DNA of 64,000 nt from Mansonella perstans (lineage: Eukaryota; Nematoda; Chromadorea; Rhabditida; Onchocercidae), in contig JBAMDO010000577.1 in assembly GCA_037074765.1 (NCBI GenBank), forward strand, positions 434,001 to 498,000, in the 5' to 3' direction. A program made the translations under genes and the position numbers. A model generated the notes under the pieces. The model worked only from the letters and a program-made list of their open reading frames with translations. It had not been told where the DNA came from and searched no databases. Positions 36,101-49,104 of this stretch are shown here, piece by piece (within the stretch, counting starts at the first letter, position 1; each line of letters opens with the position of its first letter).

Positions 36101-39100
36101 TTGGACTAAACGCAGATTAAAAATTCAGATATAGTAGATTTGAAGGAAGGCACAAAGACATTATCTTTTGTGTGGTGAATCGTTTAACTGGATGTGGGGA
36201 AAAATTAATTTGAATAGTTATGACATATTAATTCTGTTGGTTTTTCCGACAGGACGTTGTATTTTTGATCGTCGGCTTATTGGAAATTCAGTTCAATTTA
36301 ATGTATCTCTTAACATTTTTTAATATTTATAGCTGTAAAATCATCCAGATCTGATTTTTAGAGAAGTTTAGTTTAGGATTTTCCGCTAGAGACATATGTA
36401 TGAGCAATAGCTGAGCTGTATTGATGGTTTGAATATATTTTCTTGAAATGTGACTTTGATGACTTTAAAGAAATTTTCAGATATGTTTTTCAAGTATCTG
36501 TCGTCAAAACTAAGGCCTATGGAGGAACAGATTTATCTTGTAACAGATTGTTTAGATGATACATATGAGCTGTGTCAAATTTCAGCGCTTCGTTTACTGT
36601 CCGCATCATTTTTCGAAATCCCTAATTTTGTGAGTTCTTGTTTCTACTGCAAAAACTGACAAGAATTTAATGCTTGCAATCAACTTCGGATTTACTCAAT
36701 GAAAATACAAAGCTTGTAAATTGAAGTGTACTTTGTGAGGCGTTTTTTTATCATATGCAAATTTCATGCGCCATATTTAAAGTTCAAGTTAGTGTTTCTT
36801 TCTCAATTAAAACTGATCTCTATGATTAAAACTTTTGTTTTAAAAAAACCAAAAGTTTAAATTTACAGAATTTCGCTGAATATTTGGCAGAAACGAAACA
36901 GCAGTTGTTCTCCCTTCGGTCACTATTGACACTCACGTCCAACTATCGCTTACGCTTTTATCTTATAAAAAATCCTGACAATTTGCGAAATGTTCTTCAA
37001 AATCTTCTTAATTTGTGCAAAGATCGTGTAAAGCTGAACTCGGAAGATTTTCTAATGATAGCAACCAACCAAGGCTTTATTTATTCCATACTAAGTGCAA
37101 TCAGTGTAGCTCTGGAATTGCAGTCTACTTTGTAAGACTGCTTTGTGCATTATTTTTTTCTTTCCTTGTTTTATTTGTATTATTATATCTCTTACTGATA
37201 AGATCGAAGAGATTCTGTAATATTTCATATTTTCATCTAACAAACTGTACAGCTGTACTCAATGCTTTTATTTTACGAAACATTCAGTAAATATCATTGT
37301 AATCGTTTCCTTTGTTTCCTTCTTTATCATTTATTAAATTTGGTATTAATTTAGGAAAGATGATTGGTTTGTTACGTTCGTTAACCATGATTTGTTACCG
37401 ATGTGTTTCCAAATCAGTGATTTGGTAGCGCCCGTTGTAAACAGCATGTCTCCGGAAGGTTTCGTTCCTGATGATCATGTAAATATCATTGGTGAGTCAT
37501 CCAAGTATATTTTTCAAATTCTTAAAATTCCTAGTTTTGGATATTTATTTTAAGTAAAGACCGAGTTTTTACGAAATGAATTATGTTGAATATTCTAATT
37601 TGATCGATTTGAATCACTATTAAAGGTGTAAAAGTTTATTTTTAGTAAATGTTAAAGACTTCGAAAAATCAAAGAAAAGTACAGATTTTTATCAGGCATT
37701 ACTAGTAAGTTGTTGGCGTTCACACAAATATGTTTCTGCAATATTTCACATAATAATCACAAAGGTTCGTTTGCTGATTTCTGACTTTACAGTGTTTGAA
37801 AATCTTTTTTGCTAATTTCTTTTGTAAATTTTTTTTTTTTTGCTTTTGGGAATTCCACCATTCATTGCTGGTACGAATTCTTAATGCACACCTAAAATAA
37901 CATCTTTATGAAATTATATTGGATACTATGAATCATTTGTTGTTTTCATTGAGAACTTAAAGCTTTTATTTCAAAATTCATGGAATTTTTTTAGTGGCTG
38001 GAAAATTCTGTACTTTCTTTGGAAATTATACGACGTATATGCCACTATTACTGGCAGCAGCTGACGGAGTGTAAGCACTGCGGTGCTGTGCAAGTAGCAG
38101 TTGAGGGATTCGAAGCTTTATGTGCAAAACTTTGGTGGTTTGCTTTAGCTGGCAATCCGGAATTCATGTATTTACCTAAGCCAGAGATGTGGGTGAAGCA
38201 AATAATTGACTTAATTGATACCAAAAAGAGTTAGTTTTTCGCTGAATATTTTTGTTAATTTGTATACTTTAGGATATGAATTAGCTTTGTAGGTCATCAG
38301 TAGAGAGTAATTAGTGCAGTTGATAGCATGATTTATTGCTAGAACTCTTTAATTTTTCTGGTGCACTTCAATTTTCTCGCTTGGAAATATTCAACACAAT
38401 TACCTTTGTTGTGTTGAATTCAAAATTGCGAAACTGTGACCCAACATTAATTGTATTTCGGCTATAATGAATGGTAAATTCAGACATTTGTATGATACAT
38501 AAACACTGATTTTTGAGTATTTCTTTTCTACCTTTCTTCAGTGTTGGCAAAGAACACATATTAATAGTGTAGTGCTTTGGACTAATTTTTTAGATGTATT
38601 GTGTGCAACACGTCGAAGTGCTGGTTTACCGCATTTGATTGCTTCAATTCTTGCAAAAGAACCGATCACAAATAATGCGCAGTGTCTGAAAACAACAATG
38701 GTATCTATGCTTGAAAATGAAGGAAGATCATGTGAAGCACAGTGAGTTTTTTGTTGGATTCTTTGTTAGACTGATTGTGTTATTTTAGTAGCATATCAGA
38801 CGAGCAAATTTTGTTTTTATAAATATTCATCAGCTTTCATTAAATGCTATTAAACGACTCAGTTTATAGGCCGTTGAATCGCAGTTACAGTTTGTTTAAA
38901 TTTTAAAAATTACTTTGTGTATTCGTCCTCTCATCATGACTGAATCTCGTGAAAGAGTTTGTTGTCGGAAATTGCATAATAGTAATCAAACAAAGATTGG
39001 TTTCGTTCTCTACACTGCATTTAAATCGCCAGTAACTTTTTAGGATTCGTTTTATGTGAAAATTTTGGATATTTCAGAGTTCACAGTATCAATATAATGC

Positions 39101-42100
39101 GGGCTATTTTTCTGAATAGACGACTATCAGAGGCAGTTCTATGTTATATAGAACCTGCAGTGAACGTTTGTTTCGTTTGTTTTGGTTTTAATAATTGGGC
39201 AATACGAAGTGCTGCGTCACAGCTGTTCACTGCACTGATTAATCGGATATTTGGTATTCCTCGAGACATGCAATACTCACTTCATCCACATGAAAGAAAT
39301 CGCTTGTCCTGTTTTGAGTTCTTTACTAGGTTGGTCAGTTCAAATGAGATTTCTGTATTCTGTTGGGATTTCCATCGTTGTATGATTATTACATTGCAGG
39401 TTTCCATCGTTGTATGATTTATTACACCGGCAATTTTATGAAGATGAGAAATCCGCTTCACAGTCGAGAATGTTCGCTGTTTTCATCCTTCTGATCCATC
39501 TCTTTCCTTCTCCACGACATACCAGCATTTATTCACTTGCTACTTTTGTCCTTCCACTTTTAAAATTTTCACTATCTTGTCGTGCTATGAGACTTCGCGA
39601 GTTATCTGTAGCGACACTTATTTCTATTTGCGAAATTCAGGTGTGAAAACATTCATGTGGTGCTGAGGCATTTTAAATGTGAACAAGTAATGAATACAGT
39701 ATTAGTTACTTTTTTAGATAGTTAATTAAGTCATTAGCTGTGAATTATTTCATTACCTTCTTTAGTCATGCAATAATAATCGTCGCTATGCAGGCATTCT
39801 TGTTTGGTGTACTGAGCTAGCAATGTTTTTTATATCTGTAGTATGTTTTTTTCAGGATGCTCATTTGCTGTTGGAATGGATTTCAAAGATTAGTCTTATT
39901 GCATGTACCCAAAATGAAATTTGTGCAATTATGCATATGGTATTTTGTTAAATACTTTTTAGATTATCAAACACGAGAAACAAACATAATCTTACATGTT
40001 TCTTTTTTATTTTATGGACTGAAATCAGAGATATATTTTCCCGTTTAGAAAGTTGGCACTCATATTGTAAAAGAATCAAATTACAGTTACTGGAACTCGC
40101 TTTCGCATTCGATGGATGTGAATTACAAAACTGCATGAAATCGGTAATCAGGAGAGTCATAATTGACAAAAATTTCAAAAGATGGTATGGTTTTCTTATA
40201 AAGAAATGATCGTAGTATTGTAACTATGTAAAATGATTTCATTTTATGCAGCAGAGCAAGCTTTATATAATCAGTTATCTCGTTTTTGTAGTTCTATCAA
40301 TTATTTATTTTCTTACTTCATGAAATGAAATAGTTACCAGTATCTTGTTTTTAAATAATTGAAAATTATTTCCTCCAAAGTATGAAGATTGTTATAAGTA
40401 GCTTTATCACTTATCTGATTCTTAAAATTTTAAAAATTAGCAACCACTTAGATTGTAAATATAACATTTTTTTTTGTACAAAAATGATTGGTTTGATTTT
40501 TTCAGGTGCGATTACAATAGGTTTTTATTTCTAACACTGCTTCTTAAAATCAGATACCCATTCACAGCATTGCCCTTAGAAGAATTTGTCTTGTCTGATG
40601 CAGTTTTGGTTTTCAGACCTTTAGCAAAATGGATTGCTAAAAAAATCGAAGTTACGTTTACTACAAAGCAAACAACTAATTTATCTTCATGTTGTAATAT
40701 GCGGGTACATGTGCCTCTTTTTTATTCTAGAACATTTCTATATCACTTGAGTTTGAAGAAAGCATCACTCTTGATAATTAGTGAGAATTGTTTTAGATGA
40801 AAAAATTTCTTTCGAAATCAAGAGTCTTTTGGTGAACAGTGGAGCCTTACGCCACGAATTCTGGCGAGCATTCTCGAAGTCAACTACAGCGAAGTTTAAT
40901 GAAACTGAAATAATTCAGTTAGCAATCCGAGACATTGGAAATTCAGGGCCGTTTGTACAACGTTATGTAAGTTGTATAAATAGCTAAGCTGTGAACTGAT
41001 AAAGTGGAAGAATTATTATGAGTTGCTTGTTGCAGATTTTAACATTGTTTCTGAACAGTGCTACGACAAATCTACCAGAATTATTTGACAGTTGTCTTCT
41101 AAAGCACTTCCTTCATGAATTGATCATGATGACAAGGTTAGATATATTTTGAAGTTAAGTATGAATTTTAGTTGAAATGGACGCCCAGTGAGCTTGCTTC
41201 AAAGCGAAAAGCAAGAAGTTTTTCATGTGATCTGGAAAGCTATAAGTTTGTACATTAACGCATTGTATGAAAAATTCTTATAAATTTTCAAAGATAGTTT
41301 TGCTTCTTATTCTGGTAAACTTGATTTATTATAGGCAAAGCAACCGACATTTGGCAAATCTGCTTCTTATAAAACTGGATCATAATGAGTGGCGTTTTGA
41401 ATGGTTGTATAGTAGTGCTATTAACGAAGATCAAAAAGTTCAGTTCATAGCTGTTCGGGCTTTGGAATTACTTTTGCAAAGAGGTTATTGTTTATACTTT
41501 GATTTCTAAATATAACTTCTTTTTGTTTTGAAACTTATAATATTAAGTTTTTAATTGTTAGGTAATCCGAATATTCAACTATGTAAAATCATCGTTCTGC
41601 TGTTGAAGAGTGAAAATGAAGCGATCAGAGAAAAAGTTAGTTTTCTTTTCTGTTTTGCAATGTACAATTGAGGCACTTTTTTTTACCATTTATTATGCAT
41701 TTGATTTCTTGTGAGTTTTTTAAAAATTACTGAATACCTGCAAAAATTTGAAATAATATCACGAAAATCATATAACTAGAATATCAAAAGATAGAATATT
41801 TGTGCTTAATATATAACACTGCGATCACTGCTGTCATTAAATAGTACTTTAGTAATTAAAACATAAAATGTGGTTTCTGAAAAAAATGTTTACATGCTTT
41901 TCACTTTTGATTTTGATCTTTCTGTATTTAAAAGCAGACAGTTTTCAGGTGGCAGAACTATGTTCTCATGTGCTTAATTTGAAAATTGCCTCACTGAATC
42001 CGGAAATTTTATTCTGGTGGTTTTTGCAACATTACCCCGAAGTTAAAGAATTTATTATCCAATACGGTATTTCTGATAGTAATGAATACACTCAACTTTT

Positions 42101-42185
42101 TGATGCATCCATTTCAAACCCATATATTGAAGCAGTTCCAATCTGTAGTGAATATTTAAATAATGTGCTGCAGTTAATATCATGA
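33176..42185 (+). CDS. THADA: THADA / Trm732 homologue, HEAT-like repeat protein (DUF2428)
   Basis: Twenty-four exons join in frame: 33176-33348, 33561-33629, 33744-33981, 34185-34286, 34498-34698, 34815-35042, 35230-35385, 35882-36092, 36481-36629, 36869-37131, 37355-37491, 37646-37764, 37995-38229, 38594-38741, 39078-39329, 39400-39640, 39856-39946, 40031-40184, 40506-40693, 40797-40966, 41036-41135 or 41136, 41335-41483, 41562-41635, 41949-42185; 1361 residues, close to yeast Trm732, shorter than human THADA. Diagnostic DUF2428 stretches: LMAWSLICDHPKLTASISS, APVVNSMSPEGF, LLVSCWRSHKY, LCATRRSAGLPHLIAS, and NNWAIRSAASQLFTALINRI with FGIPR. Trm732 partners Trm7 to 2'-O-methylate tRNA anticodon loops, and THADA also affects metabolism in flies and mammals. 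Exon 5 seems to end at a GC donor (TTTCAG|GCAGGT). The joins of exons 17/18 and 19/20 are less certain. The start follows an acceptor; a further 5' exon is possible. Confidence 0.9.
39369..39426 (+). repeat. Tandem duplication across a THADA intron-exon boundary
   Basis: TTTCCATCGTTGTATGAT followed by TATTACA occurs at 39369 inside the 70 bp intron and, almost unchanged, at 39401 as the start of the next exon. The two copies are 32 bases apart. The intron's last 30 bases are therefore a copy of the exon start. Confidence 0.85.
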
Positions 42186-43359
42186 TTTGTAATTATTTAC
42201 TTATCACTCTAAACATTCAAATGTTTAGAAACATTTAATTATTTTTATAATGGGCAATTTTTTTGAATTACATTTCCAATTCTTTTGATTATAATGTAGT
42301 AAGATTTTCCGACTTTGATAGGATAAAAAAGGCTGGAATGTGTTAATTTTCCCATAATTAGTGCTAGATTTTCAAATTTTTTTTTGATGAAACTAATTGA
42401 CGATCATGGAAAAATTTATAATCTGCTCTGCTAGAATCATCTCGAAATCAAACTTTTTTTGATAAGGATACGTCATTTCATTTTCTTTAATGACTGTTGG
42501 GAAATGATAATAATATTTTTTATAAAGATTCAGGTTGAGGATTGTCCTCTTTTTGCATAGAGAATACACTATTGATCTTGATCTCAAATCTTGTTCTGAA
42601 GTGCCTTGTTTATTTTCCTAACTATCCTCAAATAAAAAAGTTGTTCATAACGTGAAGTATAAACAACAGTTAACCTTGTTCTTAATTTTTCTCAATTTAT
42701 ATAACGATAAATTTAATTTCTTTACAGATATTTCTAGAGACAACAACACATAGTTTGAAAATAATTCCGTTTTTATGAAAACAGTGCAGGAAAACCATTT
42801 AGGAAGACATTCTAAAGAATAGCTAGTGACAGATAATATGTCACTTATCCTTGCCAGGTTGGTTTCGCGACTAAATGCCGTATTTAAATATAAGTTTGGG
42901 TACATGGTTCGAATCTACCGAAAGCAGTCTGCTATACCATCAAGAGCGTTGCAAAGTGCTCTTAATGGTGAGTCATGACTGCCAAATAATATAATAACCA
43001 CAAGAACCCTGATTGCGATCAAGGATTATGGTCGAAATCTTCCCGAATATGTGGTATAAATCATCTGCCCACGCATTTAATCTATGCTGTCATATTTAGT
43101 GTCATAGTGTTGTAAGTTAAGTTTTATTCCAACTTAACTCCTTTTATGTTACATTTGTTGAAATATCACTACTTATTTGAGCTGTTATAGGAAATATCCA
43201 AGAATGAAATTAGAATTCAATGTTTCTTTGATTCTTCGCTGTTTTGAGTATTCAGAATTTGATAAGGAACTAAAATATTTCGTATAAATTCAGAAGTAAA
43301 AGAATAAAGGAGTATACATTTATATGACGATGTTTAAAACGATACTAATTTTTCATTAA
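42186..43359. other. Spacer between convergent THADA and LCAT-like genes
   Basis: No gene supported. At about 42850-42920 there is a tRNA-like pair of boxes (GCCAGGTTGG, then GGTTCGAATC), but the sequence does not fold into a good cloverleaf. It may be a tRNA-derived relic. The remainder is AT-rich and probably includes both 3' UTRs. Confidence 0.4.
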
Positions 43360-46300
43360 TTAAAATCGAAATGCTCCGAATACCTTGTTTTTATAGCTCG
43401 GCATAAATACAATCTTCTTAATTAATTCGATTACATTCTTCTGTGCCAAAATATCCAGATGCTCGCCATCTTTGATTGCATGCAGGGATATCTGCAATGA
43501 GCTGTTTTTATTGGTGATATAGGGTCATGTTACCTTTCCATGTCAGGACTTCTTTGGAATCATTTTAAATTAAAAAGTCTAGAGGACACAACATATAGCA
43601 TATAATGAAGAGTATTAAAGAAGATTTTGCAATATTTAAGGTACTGGGGTATAATTCGAGAATAGTTGAGCGCTGTACAGTGTGGATTGCACTTCAATTT
43701 TTTCTGGCAATACTTTTAAGCAGTTCTTGATACTTTATTAAAGATTCAAATATTTGGCAATGTATGAATAATTTATTAGAATTTAAACAAAATGAGAAAG
43801 ATAATTAATGAACAATTGTTCGATATTTTTGTTGCAGTAATTAAAAAAAGCCCTGAGAAGATCAAAAAAAAATTGGCTTTCTTATGTTAAAGTTGTCACC
43901 TTTTTGCCACCATTTTTACCTATCCATTTTTTGCATGCTTCTAGCGAACGTCGATTAACAGTACCATCGCCATCACCATAAATGGCATTTGGCTGATAAT
44001 CTGGAAACCATCTACTGGACCATTGAAAAGATTCTGGTGTGTCGATGCCATACCCATAAATACAATGGATCTGAAAGGACAGTCATGAAACTTTTCAATT
44101 TTATTTAAAATGTTCTGGTTAAAAAAGCATCATTGTCCATTTCTCGTTTTTAATTATATTAAAACTGTCTGCGATAATTTATGAATTAAATCATACCTCA
44201 ACATTCGGTGCCTGAAAATTGCCAAGTAAATGAGCTGTGTTCTGATATTGATGAAAACCAATTTTGTAGTTTATATCTTCAAAAAATTCTTCCACATTTT
44301 CCAGCGTGTAATTTTTGTCACCAACTGTTGCCAGTACCTATACAGTAGCGAATCATTCGATAATATTTTTTAAACTTTTCCAATGAATTAAAGGAAAAAT
44401 AATTTTAATCTCATTGTTATTTTGGTACTTGTTCTTACTTCATTAGCCAACTTCCCTTTATTAGTGATATCTATTCATTTCCTTTTTGAAATCTCGTGAC
44501 AATTTTTGCAATTTCATTCACTATTAAAGATAGCAAAATTTCCTTTCTTTTCATTTCACATTGATTTGGTTTTTATTTAAAGTCTTTTATAGAAACAAAT
44601 TTAGAATCTTAAATTTACACCAACTTCATCAACATTCCAAACATTGTAGCTCGGGAAGAGATAAGTCGAACTGCTGAACGACCGTTGCATTTCACGCAGT
44701 GAACTTGGCGGTAACAAAATTCTATAGTGATTCATATTATAACCTATAATTAAACATTTAGAATATTTGGAAATTAAATACTTAAGATCGATAATACTAT
44801 CAAATAATGTTGTACAATTGACACAGCTTCTTTTCTCTTTCCAAGCACTATTATTATCAGATAATGAAATCGAAAATAGCTTCAATAAACGAATGATTTA
44901 TTCTCGACTTCAATCTTCTCAAGATATCTATGCTATTTTGTCTTTTTAAAATTTCATAAATAATTTAACCACGTCAGATTTTCTAACAACTGTCTTTGCA
45001 TTTGTCAAACTTATTGCATTTAAGGTGGCAGTATTGTTTGTAAAATCAGGACTTAGGCATAAAATAATTACTTACACATTCACCTGAAGCAAGAAGACGG
45101 ATAATCTGCACAGCACCACCCCAAGCACCAGCTATCGAAATATGTGAATGGATGAATTTATCTTTCCATTCCTGTCATTTTTACTTTTTTATAACGAAAC
45201 AAAGAAAGTCACTTCTATCCTATCACTTACTCTGTTATTTACTTATTAATTATTTTTATTCTATTCTATCAATTCTATTACTTTTAGTAATATATACAAG
45301 AAAGTTTATTGGAAGTGCATTAACTGTACTACCGCAATACCTGCAAGACTAACTTGGCTGACTGAAACACCCTCGAAAATGATTATTCGGCGATTTAGAC
45401 TTGAAATTTCAAGAGTAATTTTCACCCGTTTCATCTTTCATCAAAATATTCTTCAAATTTTTTTTGAATTATTTTTGGGAAATCCCAAATTTTTGCTTTA
45501 AATATGCATGAAAATTGAAAGGGACAGGAGGAAATTAAAGATGAAATGAATCTGTGACCTGCGTGACGATGCTGTTGTAGAAATAGAGCATCAGTGGACT
45601 GCCCAAACTATGAGCAATAATGATCACTTTATTATTTCCACAAGAGTAATAAGTCTGTTCAATCAATTCTGTTAAATTCGAATAATAGTTTTCCAGTTCA
45701 TCTACAATTTCAATTCATGTTTCTATGCTCAGAATGAATATTTAAAGATGTTGAGGGTAGCTCAGTTTCGAGAAATTTGTCACCAGATTGTAGAATTTTA
45801 AAACAAAGATTTTCATTTCCTCACATTATCTTCTAACTCAAGAGCTTTTTGTGATATCTGTTACGACATGAATTTCTACTTCAGAGTAAAATTTAGATCA
45901 AAAACTTACTTGGTGCTTGTCGCCAATCGTATGGTGCACCTACAATATTTTTACCTCGACGATAGCCCAGTAATAGGAGTGCTTCAACAATATTTGTGAA
46001 ATATCGTCCTTCCGATGCTTTTGACGTATCTAACCATTCTATGGTGCTTGTATTCCGGAATCCGGGAACATCAATCAATACACCCGGCATACTTGATGTT
46101 TTATTTGTTGTTCTGTTATATACCAACCTCCAAATATCAACGGAGGATAAAATTAATCTCATAATATGGATCGAGCAAATTAATTTTTTTTTTGAAGATA
46201 TGCTCTATATTAGAATTCAACTTACTTCATATTATCAACCCAACAATCGATAACTTTTGGCAAGAACAACTCCAAATTTAGCCACAGATCGAAGAAATCA

Positions 46301-46632
46301 TTGGTGTGTCGAGCACACCAATAATGTACAATTTCAGGTTTTCCAATAAGTTTTGCTTTTAATTGCGATCCACCGTAGCCGGGTACTGCAAGTATTTCTC
46401 AATGTAGTGATTGATATTTTTATACTTAAATTTCACGTTACTTTGAAAGTAGTGTGATTTTTTTTTTGTACAAATTAGTTTTAATATCATTATTTTGCTT
46501 CTACAAGTACAAATCGAAAAGTTTACTTAATACAACTGGATGTAAAGGTGTCACTTCTGGGGCGACAATTGTTGACATGGTGATTGAAAAGAGCAATGCC
46601 GTGCCAAGTGGTAATATCGAAATGAACATCAT
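43360..46632 (-). CDS. Lecithin:cholesterol acyltransferase family; lysosomal phospholipase A2 (PLA2G15)-like
   Basis: Nine exons: 46632-46527, 46385-46226, 46157-45910, 45701-45559, 45171-45084, 44743-44619, 44337-44197, 44070-43900, 43491-43360; 437 residues, normal for LCAT/PLA2G15. A hydrophobic N-terminus (SILPLGTALLFSITMSTIVA) looks like a signal peptide. Then VVLIPGYGGSQLKAKL, GVLIDVPGF, NIVGAPYDWRQAP, the nucleophile elbow AHSLGSP (Ser about 203), FIHSHISIAGAWGG with RLLASG, acid motif GDGDGTV (Asp 370 or 372) and DGEHLDIL (His about 405), completing a Ser-Asp-His triad. Such enzymes deacylate or transacylate phospholipids in lysosome or secretory space. Which branch it belongs to needs a tree. 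The exon starting at 46157 uses a poor acceptor (TTATGAG). Convergent with THADA. Confidence 0.92.
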
Positions 46633-48068
46633 TCGGAAAGAATGCTTCAAAATTTTGCTTTTCCTTCGATATTAAATTGATATGCAATGTTCAACAAATT
46701 TAATTGAAAAAAATTTATGTCAATTATAATTGCATAGATAATATCCACAAGAAATCCCAGAGGGTCAACAATTAACCTTTGCTAATTACATGCAATGATT
46801 TATAATTGCTCGTAATTTCATAAATCAGATTGAAAGAATCATATTATGCATCACTGATCGAATAAGAAATATGGATGAGAGTCGCGCTTATTTTTTCAGA
46901 TTAGCTTTGTGATTTTACCCATGAAATAACATAAAAATTTACATAGAAAGAAATTTTACACAGAAATTTTTTTTCTTTTACGTAGAAAAAAAAGTAGGTG
47001 AATTAAAATTCCACCTTACATGATCTCGTTTGTTTAGCAAACTGATTTGAATTAATTAAGATTTCATTTCAAAGGATTTCGATATAAATTCATGAAAAGA
47101 ACAAAAAGACAAATGAAATACTGACACAAATATTTGATTGCATCAGACTTTTGGATCAGAAATTGAAAACTTTTTGAATAATCCAAAAACAGTTAACTAA
47201 AACAAAAACCTCTTGAAAAATAACAAAACAAAGAGGAGAAACTACTTATCATTCCCTTAACTTTCCTCAACACTATTTGCTTCATAGCATATAGTATAAT
47301 AGAACAAAAATCTCTTAAATATCGGCAATAAAAATAATCACAAGAAGAAATGCAACTTTTACTCAACAATCAATTCAACACAAACTTTCCTCACATTTAA
47401 TCACTAAGCTTCTTTTGCAAAGTGTAAAAGCGGCACAGACCATTAGCATCAGCTGATATTTAACAAATGAGTGATCAATCAGTCAAGTTTTAGACTGCCA
47501 TAATTCTTCAAAATATCGCAGTATATTTCTATGTTCCAAGAAATTTAGCTGCAACCAAGTTGATTGGTGACAATAAAGGATATTTGAAGCCAAAAAAAAA
47601 AAAAAAAAAACGACAAAATATCGATTTAGCGTGATACGATATTACAACGTAACCTGACTATGATTCCTGATTATACAATGGAAGCTATAATTTATCGTTC
47701 GCAATTGTTCCTCCGCCTACCTCTCTTAACCACCTGCTGTGTGTGTAAAAGTAGCATTCATGGAGATAAGAAGGGACGTTGATAAGACGATCTTAAACCT
47801 TTGCAAATATTTTTACTGATAACGAAATGACATCTTATCAGTTCTATAAAAAATCAGAATAGTTTAAGAAGTTTAATACGATCTCAGAATTTAATTTTTG
47901 CAAAATGATATCTTTGCGACTGCCTTTGATGAATAACTTACTAAATGGAAACAATGAACTAGCATAAATAATTTATCAATTACAATTATTATATTTCGGA
48001 TTGACCTAAGAGGCAATTCCTCTCGCTAAAACAAAGGCATCTATAATGTAATGGAGACAGATGTATGT

Positions 48069-48450
48069 ATAATATTTGATTAGTTTGCAGCAATTCAAAA
48101 AAAAAAACTTTATTTTCAAACACTCTACGATAATGAGATGAACATGCGAAATGAGAATGATTCTTAAAGGAAATTAAATACAAAAATTGGAAAACCTTTA
48201 AAACTCAGGAAATGACTGAAAAATTTATTAGAAACCCGGAAATCGATCATTTCCTTATGCATAATATCTGATTAGTTTGCGATAATTCAAAAACAAAAAG
48301 CTGTTTTCAAATACTCTATTGTATTAAAATAAATATGCGAAATGAAAATGACCCTTATATAAAATTAAATCACAGAATTTGGAAAGCCTTTAAAATTCAG
48401 GAAAGACCGAAAATTTTATTGGGAACATAGAAATCGATCATTTCCTTTGG
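48069..48450. repeat. Diverged tandem duplication, 192 bp unit
   Basis: Copy 1 begins ATAATATTTGATTAGTTTGC at 48069; copy 2 begins ATAATATCTGATTAGTTTGC at 48261. Both run through a TATGCGAAATGA-like or CATGCGAAATGA-like segment to a shared AATCGATCATTTCCTT end. They differ by scattered substitutions and small indels. No open frame is conserved. Confidence 0.85.
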
Positions 48451-48840
48451 ATAACATAAGTAACACCACTGAAACAAAGAAGTGTACAAATTAATTCGTT
48501 ATTTGACGAAATTCCTAAAAATGACTAAACAAAATTAAACAGTTTGAAGAACCGCGAAGACCACGATATCTCCAATTTAAAAGCATTAACCAGCACTCAA
48601 ATATTTGCGTCCAGCAGCTGAAGATCGGACACTGAAATAGATCTCTAAGTAAGCTCCAAATACGATTTCTTTTATTTTTCTTTTTTTCTTTCTTTTTTTT
48701 GGAATTACGGGAGGAATCTATAAGAGACTCAATAATACCTGCCTATGCACCTAAATAATCACTATTTAGGCCCCTAAAATCATAAACTTTTGTCCACTGC
48801 CACGAATCATTTCCTTCTTTCCTTCCTTGAAGTATCGATG

Positions 48841-48969
48841 CCACTTAATGAATCTTTGTTCTTTAACATTATTTGATCTGAAGTTTTAATTTTTTATGAA
48901 AATCTCTCATTTAGCAACTTTTTCATTCAGAAAAAAATAATGTTAAAGAACGAAGATTTCATTAAGTGG
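48841..48969. repeat. Long hairpin: 34 bp near-perfect inverted repeat, about 60-base loop
   Basis: Left arm 48841-48874 (CCACTTAATGAATC..TTTAACATTATTT) pairs with right arm 48935-48969, differing by one substitution and one inserted base. The stem is AT-rich and the loop about 60 bases. It could be a MITE, a small-RNA precursor or an RNA stem; nothing else in the sequence decides. Confidence 0.75.
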
Positions 48970-49104
48970 CTCTTAAGAACTGTTGTTAGCTATTTTTCAG
49001 TGAACAATAACACAAACCACTGACAACAAGTAATCGTAATTCACAGAAATCAGACACTAAATATTTTCACACCTAATAATATTTTACATTTAATACACTA
49101 TAAG

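Larger units (their letters stand above)
46633..49104. other. Spacer between the LCAT-like gene and hrpk-1
   Basis: Upstream DNA of the LCAT-like gene and the 3' side of hrpk-1. It holds a poly-A run (about 47589-47608), a diverged 192 bp tandem duplication (48069-48450) and a long hairpin (48841-48969). No coding exon supported. Confidence 0.5.
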
